From contig JASMLY010000025.1 in assembly GCA_030748455.1 (NCBI GenBank), forward strand, positions 1-5,171: a DNA stretch of 5,171 nucleotides, in the 5' to 3' direction. The translations under genes and the position numbers were made by a program. The stretch is from Phycisphaerales bacterium (GTDB taxonomy: Bacteria; Planctomycetota; Phycisphaerae; Phycisphaerales; SM1A02). This document shows, piece after piece, positions 1 to 5,171 of this stretch (within the stretch, counting starts at the first letter, position 1; each line of letters starts with the position of its first letter). The notes beneath the pieces are model-generated. The model was given only the letters and a program-made list of their open reading frames with translations. It searched no databases and was not told the origin of the DNA.

Positions 1-1
1 T

Positions 2-1312
2 GAAGCGCCATCGCAGATGTTTGAAGAATGGGTGTGGACGCCAGAAACATTAAAACTTTTTGCGCGTCATTACGAAACGGGCGAAACAATGCCAGACGAA
101 CTAATCGAAGGCATGATTGCTGCAAAGAATTTGCAAAGCGGTATTAAAACCGAGGGGCAAATTTTCTTGGGCATGGTTGATCAGGCATACCACACGGATG
201 AAGACGGCGTTGTTGATACAACTCAAGTCGGATATGACATCCACGACGAAGTTCGTATGTACCCACATACTCCTGGTTCATATTTCCAAGGCAGTTTTGG
301 GCATTTGACGGGATACCAAGCAGGCTACTATGGATATTTATGGTCGCTGGTATACGCCCAAGACATGTTTCAGCGTTTTAAAGAGTTGGGGATGTTGAAC
401 CCAGAAGCTGGTGCGTATTATCGCGACAAGATTTTGTCAAAAGGTGGAACAGAGGATAGTTTAGATTTAGTTACAGATTATCTCGGACGCGAACCATCAA
501 TGGATGCGTTTTTAGAATCGCTTGGTCTTGAGGTGGCGCAACCAGTCAATGTTCCTGGAGACGAGGTTTTTGGGGAACCAGAAAAAACAGATTCTGGATT
601 AGAGTTCTGGGTCATCAATGATGGGGATTGTGGTGAAGAGAATCCAATTCCAACCGACAGGGTGAAGGTGCACTACACCGGCTGGCTTGAAGATGGCACA
701 AAGTTTGATAGCAGTGTGGATCGTGGTGAGCCAATAACCTTCGCCCTAAACAGGGTAATCCCCGGCTGGACAGAGGGAGTTGGTTGTATGAACATAGGCG
801 ATAAATTTAAACTTCGTATTCCTTCGGATTTAGGATACGGGTCACGTGGTGGCAGAACAATTCCACCAAACTCAACACTTATTTTCGATGTTGAATTGAT
901 CGACATCAATCCCGTTTCCCCTTATGCAGAGGTACCCCCAATGGAAGAATTACCAGGCGACACAGTAACAGGCGATGTTTCAACAAGTGACAGTGGATTA
1001 CAGTGGTATGACATCACAGTAGGTGATGGCGAAACCCCCGAGAGCGCTGCAAGTACAGTCGAAGTCCACTACACCGGTTGGCTCACAGATGGCACGAAAT
1101 TTGACAGCAGTGTTGATCGAGGACAAACCATAGAATTCCCACTAAATGGAGTTATTGCTGGCTGGACCGAGGGTGTTGGTTCAATGAAAGTTGGCGGAAA
1201 GCGCAAACTCATCATTCCATCAGATCTTGGATATGGAGACCGCGGTGCTGGTGGCGTGATTCCTGGTGGTGCAACCCTCATCTTTGACGTCGAACTCATC
1301 TCCACAAAATAA
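2..1312 (+). CDS. M3-family metallopeptidase fused to two FKBP-type prolyl isomerase domains (5' end outside window)
   Basis: The reading frame is open to the left edge, so the visible 436 residues are the C-terminal part of a larger protein. Numbering is from the Met at nt 17, which is internal: the residues before it (EAPSQ) continue the M3 consensus. Residues 1-172 match the C-terminal helical lobe of M3 zinc oligopeptidases (thimet oligopeptidase/PrlC/Dcp), with [18 protein letters not shown] at 93-110 carrying the substrate-binding His and Tyr residues, and [16 protein letters not shown] closing the domain. The zinc-binding HEXXH helix must lie upstream. A Pro/Gly/Glu-rich linker of about 18 residues leads to FKBP domain 1 (about 191-298) and, after a second linker, FKBP domain 2 (about 323-431). 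Both keep the usual active-site aromatics and Asp (Y220, D231, W251, Y274, F290; Y352, D363, W383, Y406, F423), so both probably isomerise X-Pro bonds. Inferred role: unfolding or isomerising proline-containing peptides for cleavage. Cellular location cannot be judged without the N-terminus. The domain calls are firm; the biological role is inferred. Confidence 0.9.
   Translation, partial: EAPSQMFEEWVWTPETLKLFARHYETGETMPDELIEGMIAAKNLQSGIKTEGQIFLGMVDQAYHTDEDGVVDTTQVGYDIHDEVRMYPHTPGSYFQGSFGHLTGYQAGYYGYLWSLVYAQDMFQRFKELGMLNPEAGAYYRDKILSKGGTEDSLDLVTDYLGREPSMDAFLESLGLEVAQPVNVPGDEVFGEPEKTDSGLEFWVINDGDCGEENPIPTDRVKVHYTGWLEDGTKFDSSVDRGEPITFALNRVIPGWTEGVGCMNIGDKFKLRIPSDLGYGSRGGRTIPPNSTLIFDVELIDINPVSPYAEVPPMEELPGDTVTGDVSTSDSGLQWYDITVGDGETPESAASTVEVHYTGWLTDGTKFDSSVDRGQTIEFPLNGVIAGWTEGVGSMKVGGKRKLIIPSDLGYGDRGAGGVIPGGATLIFDVELISTK
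587..910 (+). repeat. FKBP domain 1 coding unit (first copy of intragenic duplication)
   Basis: This unit and the one at nt 983-1309 encode homologous FKBP domains. Matching residues (H219/H351, W251/W383, Y274/Y406) are exactly 132 codons apart, so the two copies are collinear until a one-residue difference near the end. DNA similarity is still visible around nt 670 and 1066, where both copies begin CACTACACCGG and encode [18 protein letters not shown]. Copy 1 is the more divergent and holds the only two cysteines of the visible protein. A tandem duplication inside the gene is the simplest explanation. Confidence 0.85.
983..1309 (+). repeat. FKBP domain 2 coding unit (second copy of intragenic duplication)
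   Basis: This is the second FKBP unit, ending at the protein C-terminus with [11 protein letters not shown]. It is closer than copy 1 to the common bacterial FKBP consensus, with [14 protein letters not shown] at the start, then [26 protein letters not shown] and IPSDLGYG. All expected active-site positions are filled. The duplication relationship is described under the first copy. Confidence 0.85.
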
Positions 1313-1323
1313 ACTCCAGCATT

Positions 1324-1372
1324 TTTGGCTCTGAGCCAACCTGGCTCAGAGCCAACTTGGCTCAGAGCCAAA
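1324..1372. repeat. Three tandem 15-bp palindromes, 16-bp period
   Basis: Copies lie at 1325-1339 (TTGGCTCTGAGCCAA), 1341-1355 (CTGGCTCAGAGCCAA) and 1357-1371 (TTGGCTCAGAGCCAA), each followed by a single C or A. Each copy is its own inverted repeat around a central T or A. Because copy 3 is the exact reverse complement of copy 1, nt 1324-1339 and 1357-1372 can also form a perfect 16-bp stem enclosing copy 2. The element fills nearly the whole gap between the peptidase stop and the transporter start. No T-run follows the stem on either strand, so a standard intrinsic terminator is not supported. It could be a multi-site operator, an RNA structure covering the transporter start, or a dispersed palindromic repeat; the sequence does not decide. 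Confidence 0.85.
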
Positions 1373-1376
1373 CTGT

Positions 1377-2588
1377 GTGATGAGCAAGAACGTGAAAGAT
1401 AGCGACAAAACGACACAAGAACGCAGCAAACACCCGTTAATTGTCGGGTGTTTGCTTCTTGGAGTAGCTGCAATTCCGGACGCAATGGTTGTTCCGGTGC
1501 TACATGGCCTGACCGTTGAGCGGTTTGGGGTTTCTGAGGGTGCCGCACATTATTTTATGGCGATTAATTTGCTTGGATCCCTTGCTGCAATAATCATGCT
1601 TACGCTCTTAAAACGGCGTTTTTCCGCTTCGTCGCTCTTTATCGCTGCAGCAATGTTGTCCACGGTATTGATGGCGCTTATGGCGGTTTCGACATCATGG
1701 TGGCTGTTTTTAGTGTTTCGATGCGTTGAGGGTGGAGCAGATTTGCTATTGTTATCCATTCCGCTGAGACTGATTGCTCGAGCTGGCACATCGCAGAGAT
1801 ATGCCGGGCGAATTGGTGGTGGGTTTACCACAATTATGGTTGCTTTGGCAATCGGGGCTGGAATTGGGGGTGTAATTGGTGGTGAATCAGCAGAACATGT
1901 GCTCTGGGCCGGAGCACTTCTAATGGCAGTACTTACATCAATTGCTGCGATTGTGCGTCGAACTGTCGACAACTTGCCACCTTCTCCCGTCCCAGAGCCA
2001 CACAGTTGCCCACTTATTCCACGTGAGTGGGTTGGGGCAGCACTATACGCTCTTGATCGTGGGCTCGCTGCACTTGTGTCTACATCGCTCCCAATTCTAC
2101 TTTCCTCTGGTTTTAACATCACAAAAGCGACCCTTGGAGTTGCATTAGTTGGCATGTTTTTAGCACTAGCGGCCTTTTCATCACCAGTTGGTATTCTGGC
2201 TGATCGTTTTGGTGGAGGCAAAATTCGGCTAATTGCATCTTTGATGTGTGGTGTTTCACTTGCTGCACTTGGCCTAATGTCTTGGTTACCTCCAGAAATA
2301 ATCCTCGTGCCGTGCCTCCTAGTTTACGGGGTGGGTGCTTCAGGTCTTATGCCATCAGCATTTTCTATAGCCGTTCGTCAAGATGCATCAACCCTAGTGT
2401 TTAGTTCACTGCAAGCGGCAGGTCAGGCCGGGTACGCTGTGGGTGTTCTTGGTGGTGGCCTGCTAATTACATGGTTCGCTCTTCCGACCGAACTCATGCT
2501 CACAAGAATGTTTCCGATTGCAGGACTTTTGTTTATATTCTTGAACTGTATACTTCTACTCGTACTCCGCGGCATGTCAAAACGATAG
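1377..2588 (+). CDS. Major facilitator superfamily transporter, 12 membrane helices
   Basis: The protein of about 403 residues has the length and pattern of an MFS secondary transporter. Hydrophobic segments lie at about 20-42, 57-78, 84-104, 107-130, 146-168, 174-193, 218-243, 251-273, 283-302, 307-330, 340-365 and 378-397. A longer hydrophilic loop at about 194-216 separates the two six-helix halves. The loop after helix 8 reads GILADRFGGGKIR, a motif A-like signature. The equivalent loop after helix 2 (LKRRFS) is degenerate. FRCVEGGADLLL in helix 4 resembles motif B. Substrate cannot be inferred. The start may be GTG at 1377 or ATG at 1380; no Shine-Dalgarno is seen, because the bases just upstream belong to the palindromic repeat. 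GTG at 1392 is a further alternative, and all three keep helix 1. The next gene follows after 10 nt, which suggests co-transcription. Confidence 0.85.
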   Translation: MMSKNVKDSDKTTQERSKHPLIVGCLLLGVAAIPDAMVVPVLHGLTVERFGVSEGAAHYFMAINLLGSLAAIIMLTLLKRRFSASSLFIAAAMLSTVLMALMAVSTSWWLFLVFRCVEGGADLLLLSIPLRLIARAGTSQRYAGRIGGGFTTIMVALAIGAGIGGVIGGESAEHVLWAGALLMAVLTSIAAIVRRTVDNLPPSPVPEPHSCPLIPREWVGAALYALDRGLAALVSTSLPILLSSGFNITKATLGVALVGMFLALAAFSSPVGILADRFGGGKIRLIASLMCGVSLAALGLMSWLPPEIILVPCLLVYGVGASGLMPSAFSIAVRQDASTLVFSSLQAAGQAGYAVGVLGGGLLITWFALPTELMLTRMFPIAGLLFIFLNCILLLVLRGMSKR

Positions 2589-2590
2589 GG
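2587..2590 (+). promoter_or_regulatory. Likely ribosome binding site for the gene at 2599
   Basis: AGGG lies 8 nt before the GTG start and overlaps the stop codon of the transporter gene. It is the only Shine-Dalgarno-like sequence at a start in this window. It supports the GTG start and translational coupling to the upstream gene. Confidence 0.5.
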
Positions 2591-2598
2591 TAGTAGCA

Positions 2599-3228
2599 GT
2601 GAAAAAACTCTTAGTCATTTTGATATGTGGCACGTTGGTGATTCTATCTATAGTTGGAGTTGCTTCATGGCTTAGTTGGCAACCACAATCATGGTATGTA
2701 CCCACAAGCACTCCATCTCAAGATGTAGCAGATTTAGCAGAACGTGCGGAATATAGGTTGAATGAAGAGTTTCATAAAATCAGACCTCCAATCGAAGTCT
2801 GGAAAATACGAATTACAGATGAAATAATGAACGCTTGGTTAGCAACAAGATTAGATGGTTGGCTGACACATGACCAAGAGGTGGAACTACCACCTGAAGT
2901 TCATAACCTCCAAACGCACACCACGGTTGACGGCATTTGGCTTGCTGCGATGATTGAGATTGATGAGAGCGACCCGAGACCACTCGCTATTTTATTGAAC
3001 GCTTGGATTAAGAACGGTGAACTTTTTACGCAGACCGAAGCAATTCGACTCGGGAAAATACCTATTCCTGTTTCTATATTTGAAAGCGTGCTGTCTGAAT
3101 TAGAAAAAAACACGGTGGGGATGGCGGCAATAGCACCACTTATGGATGACCGTGAGGTTGTGATTCGTTCAATCGATTTTGAAGAGGGTGCAATTGTTCT
3201 TACTTGCCAAACACGCCTCCCAGAGTAA
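2599..3228 (+). CDS. Membrane-anchored protein of unknown function, YpmS/DUF2140-like
   Basis: This 209-residue protein starts at GTG, supported by AGGG 8 nt upstream and by the residues that follow: MKK and a hydrophobic helix at about 4-26 that looks like an uncleaved signal anchor. The rest would lie outside the membrane. A Trp-rich stretch WKIRITDEIMNAWLATRLDGWL at 68-89 is followed by alternating beta-like segments (VDGIWLAAMIEI, LAILLNAWIKNGELFTQTEAIRLGKIPIPVSI) and a C-terminal IRSIDFEEGAIVLTCQ. This order (anchor, 'T-x-x-x-x-N-x-W/F-L' helix, strand pairs, 'LGKIPIPVS') recalls Bacillus YpmS, and I recall similar small proteins in planctomycetes. The resemblance is from memory and weak in detail, so no function is assigned. 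It follows the transporter by 10 nt and precedes nuoG by 26 nt, probably as the middle gene of one transcript. One cysteine (C10) is in the anchor, but no lipobox is convincing. Confidence 0.75.
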   Translation: MKKLLVILICGTLVILSIVGVASWLSWQPQSWYVPTSTPSQDVADLAERAEYRLNEEFHKIRPPIEVWKIRITDEIMNAWLATRLDGWLTHDQEVELPPEVHNLQTHTTVDGIWLAAMIEIDESDPRPLAILLNAWIKNGELFTQTEAIRLGKIPIPVSIFESVLSELEKNTVGMAAIAPLMDDREVVIRSIDFEEGAIVLTCQTRLPE

Positions 3229-3254
3229 ACCCAAACCTCTACAATACATGTCTT

Positions 3255-4820
3255 ATGCCCACGATTACGATAGATAGAAAACCGATGGACTTTGAAGAAG
3301 GACAGACAATCCTTGAAGTTGCATATAACAACGGCAAGGATATTCCGCACTATTGTTATCACCCATCGCTAAGCGTTGTTGCTAGTTGTCGAATTTGCCT
3401 TGCCGAGGTTTGGGCACCAAACCCCCGGAACGACAACAAGCTTGAGCCGATGCCTAAACTGTTGCCAACTTGCCAAACGCCAGCTGGCGACGGACAAGTC
3501 GTTTACACATCATCACCAAAAGCAACAGCGAATCAAAAAGCAGTGATGGAAATGTTATTGAATCATCACCCAATTGATTGCCCAACTTGTGATCAGGCTG
3601 GCGAATGTACTTTGCAAGACTACGCGTACGAATATGGTCGCGGGGAACGTCGTTGCGATACTGAAAAAATTACACAGAGTAAAAAAGATATTGGCGATAA
3701 CGTGATGCTCTATGGCGACCGTTGCATTATGTGTACGCGTTGCGTTCGGTTCACGAACGAAATTACTGGAACAAGCGAACTTTACATTGACGGGCGCGGA
3801 GCAAAAGAATGCATCGACGTTTTTCCTGGCGAAGGTATTAACAATGAACTAAGCGGAAATGTTGTTGACATTTGCCCAGTTGGCGCAATGTTAGACAAGG
3901 ACTTTATGTTTCAACAACGTGTTTGGTTCTTGAGCAAAGCGCCGTCTATCGACCCACTCACCTCAAGCGGCGATAACATCAACATTGAGCACAACAATAA
4001 TCAAGTGTACCGCGTAAAGCCAAGAACAAATTGGGACGTAAACATGTTCTGGATTACCGACGAGGTTCGCTATGGCTGGAAATTTGTACACGATGAAACG
4101 CGCATAACAGAGATGGACGAAGATGCCGAACTACTCGCAGCGGACAAACTTCAACAGGCAGAAAAAATAGCGTTGCTTGTTAGTCCAATGCTCAGTTGCG
4201 AAGACGCTTGGCTTCTTGGAAACCTTGTTCGTTCAATTGACAAAGACGCAATTATTGGTATTGGCCCCGTTCCAATTGTTGGCGAAGATAAAACATTCAA
4301 AAGCGGGTTTACTATTCGCAGCGAAAAAGCACCAAACGCACGGGGCGTAAAGCGTGCCCTTGGCGAAGCGTATGAATATGAGGCGTGGAAAAAACAAGTA
4401 AGTAATGCAGACACGGTTGTCGTGACTGGTAATTATCCAGAAGCGTGGGACACCCCCGCCACCGAAATTTCGGATTCCCAAACCCTCATTCTTATTGATA
4501 CGCTTGCAAATGAGTTAACACAACGAGCAGATGTATTTCTTCCGGGTGCAACTTGGGCAGAAAAATCGGGTACGTTTGAAAATTATGCCAACAAGTTGCA
4601 ACTGTTTGAACAAGCGATTCACCCGCTTGGCGATTCCCAGTCAGAAGGTCAAATTGCAATGAACTTACAAGCGTTAGTTGATGATATGGAGTCGACTATG
4701 TTTAACGCAGCAACCGTTCGAAGGCGTATGGCTGACTCTGGCATCGCTGGCATGCTTGAAGTTGAACTTCCAAAAAACACAAACCGTGTTGATACCGACA
4801 TGCCACTGTCCGAAGTGTAG
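3255..4820 (+). CDS. nuoG: NADH-quinone oxidoreductase (complex I) subunit G, short form
   Basis: NuoG is the large iron-sulfur subunit in the peripheral arm of complex I and passes electrons from NuoF towards the quinone site. The 521-residue product has three intact cluster motifs: [2Fe-2S] N1b (C34, C45, C48, C73), His-ligated [4Fe-4S] N5 (H105, C109, C112, C118) and [4Fe-4S] N4 (C157, C160, C163, C207). The optional N7 site is present as a shape without ligands (D233, T236, D240, T268). A reduced, cofactor-free molybdopterin-oxidoreductase-like region follows, recognisable in NADTVVVTGNYPEAWD and LTQRADVFLPGATWAEKSGTFENYANKLQLF. At 521 residues it is much shorter than E. coli NuoG (about 900) or mitochondrial NDUFS1 (about 700). 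ATG at 3255 is chosen because MPTITIDRKPMDFEEGQTILE begins the ferredoxin fold normally; a TTG at 3204 would add 17 unrelated residues and overlap the previous gene. No Shine-Dalgarno is visible. No other nuo gene is in the window. Confidence 0.92.
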   Translation: MPTITIDRKPMDFEEGQTILEVAYNNGKDIPHYCYHPSLSVVASCRICLAEVWAPNPRNDNKLEPMPKLLPTCQTPAGDGQVVYTSSPKATANQKAVMEMLLNHHPIDCPTCDQAGECTLQDYAYEYGRGERRCDTEKITQSKKDIGDNVMLYGDRCIMCTRCVRFTNEITGTSELYIDGRGAKECIDVFPGEGINNELSGNVVDICPVGAMLDKDFMFQQRVWFLSKAPSIDPLTSSGDNINIEHNNNQVYRVKPRTNWDVNMFWITDEVRYGWKFVHDETRITEMDEDAELLAADKLQQAEKIALLVSPMLSCEDAWLLGNLVRSIDKDAIIGIGPVPIVGEDKTFKSGFTIRSEKAPNARGVKRALGEAYEYEAWKKQVSNADTVVVTGNYPEAWDTPATEISDSQTLILIDTLANELTQRADVFLPGATWAEKSGTFENYANKLQLFEQAIHPLGDSQSEGQIAMNLQALVDDMESTMFNAATVRRRMADSGIAGMLEVELPKNTNRVDTDMPLSEV

Positions 4821-5171
4821 TTACTTTATTGTTTCAAATTCAGCGGTGAAGTGACGAAGCGCACTTGGTTGTTTTGTAATGCGAACACCCTTGATTGAAT
4901 CTTTGATTGTATTGATGTACTCAAGAACCTCGACTACATAATCAATATGGCTTTGAGTGTAGACCCTTCGGGGGAACGCAAGCCGTACCAATTCTTTTTC
5001 CGCTAACTTTTCGCTACCATCGGGCTGCTGCCCAAACATCACGCTTCCAATTTCACTCGCGCGAATACCGCCTTCTTGGTACAACGCATTCGCTAGCGCC
5101 CACCCTCGGAATTGCTCAAGAGGGATATGCGACAGCCACGCCTTTGCATCAAGATAAATTGCGTGACCTCC
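4821..5171 (-). CDS. tnaA: Tryptophanase, C-terminal 116 residues (5' end outside window)
   Basis: The minus-strand frame is open to the right edge and encodes GGHAIYLDAKAWLSHIP through ALRHFTAEFETIK, the C-terminal domain of the PLP-dependent beta-eliminating lyases. Tryptophanase splits L-tryptophan into indole, pyruvate and ammonia. Two positions separate it from its close relative tyrosine phenol-lyase. The Arg that binds the phenol hydroxyl in tyrosine phenol-lyase (Arg381 in Citrobacter, in a MERG context) is Ile here (SEIG, nt 5049-5051). The Phe of the LRFF motif is His (LRHF, nt 4851-4853), matching His463 of E. coli TnaA. The PLP lysine and the N-terminal part lie beyond the window. 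The visible part is collinear with E. coli TnaA and undamaged. The gene converges on nuoG, with the two stop codons adjacent. The specificity call rests on two residues from the last quarter only. Confidence 0.9.
   Translation of the reverse strand, partial: GGHAIYLDAKAWLSHIPLEQFRGWALANALYQEGGIRASEIGSVMFGQQPDGSEKLAEKELVRLAFPRRVYTQSHIDYVVEVLEYINTIKDSIKGVRITKQPSALRHFTAEFETIK

Noticed and set aside
17..1312. Treating the Met at nt 17 as the true start of the first gene
   Set aside because: The frame is open to the left edge, the residues before it (EAPSQ) match the M3 consensus, and the catalytic half of the enzyme would be missing.
1324..1372. CRISPR-like array or intrinsic terminator
   Set aside because: The spacers are single bases, so this is not CRISPR, and no T-run follows the stems on either strand, so a standard rho-independent terminator is not supported.
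1069..1548. Open minus-strand frame of 159 codons across the FKBP 2 region, the palindromes and the transporter start
   Set aside because: It is antisense to a conserved FKBP domain, shows no recognisable protein features, and crosses the repeat without a plausible start signal.
1550..2221. Open frame of 223 codons on the minus strand inside the transporter gene
   Set aside because: Its translation is Ser/Pro/Ala/Ile-rich without recognisable domains, and the plus strand encodes a convincing 12-helix MFS protein across the same bases.
3204..3254. Upstream TTG start for nuoG, adding 17 residues
   Set aside because: The added residues are unlike NuoG, the start would overlap the preceding gene, and the ferredoxin domain begins normally at the ATG at 3255.
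2901..3362. Open minus-strand frame of 153 codons spanning the end of the YpmS-like gene and the start of nuoG
   Set aside because: It is antisense to the well-supported nuoG N-terminus and has no domain-like features.
4804..4817. CACT/AGTG inverted repeat at the end of nuoG as a shared bidirectional terminator
   Set aside because: A 4-bp stem is expected by chance and no convincing U-tract follows on either strand.
4849..4875. Small hairpin AAGTG...CACTT followed by TTGTTTT as a nuoG terminator
   Set aside because: The stem is only 5 bp with an 8-nt loop, lies within tryptophanase coding sequence, and the T-run is interrupted; it is too weak to claim.

Overview
The window reads as bacterial chromosome from an organism of moderate, slightly AT-leaning base composition. 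Genes are packed tightly, and Shine-Dalgarno signals are weak or absent. The lineage cannot be fixed from one window. Three things make a Planctomycetota-like, probably free-living bacterium my best guess at low confidence: a short NuoG, a small YpmS-like membrane-anchored protein of a kind I associate with planctomycetes, and an M3 peptidase fused to FKBP domains. Nothing looks like plasmid, phage, IS, CRISPR or RNA-gene sequence.

Layout: (1) nt 2-1312, plus strand: the C-terminal part of a gene cut by the left edge. It joins the end of an M3 (thimet oligopeptidase-like) metallopeptidase to two tandem FKBP-type prolyl isomerase domains. (2) nt 1313-1376: a short gap holding three near-identical 15-bp palindromes at an exact 16-bp period, ending a few bases before the next start. 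(3) nt 1377-2588: a 12-helix MFS transporter. (4) nt 2599-3228: a small single-pass membrane-anchored protein that loosely resembles YpmS/DUF2140. (5) nt 3255-4820: a compact NuoG, the iron-sulfur subunit of respiratory complex I. (6) nt 4821-5171, minus strand: the C-terminal quarter of a tryptophanase that runs off the right edge. Its stop codon abuts the nuoG stop with no base between them.

The MFS, YpmS-like and nuoG genes are separated by 10 and 26 nt and probably share a transcript. Their functions are not obviously connected, and no other complex I gene is visible. The peptidase-FKBP protein probably couples prolyl isomerisation to peptide breakdown in one polypeptide. Tryptophanase is catabolic and sits on the opposite strand. 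No intergenic stretch exceeds about 65 bases.

I see no clearly new multi-gene system. The points most worth following are the peptidase-FKBP-FKBP fusion, the NuoG in which all four N7-cluster cysteines are replaced at exactly conserved spacing, and the triple palindrome before the transporter.
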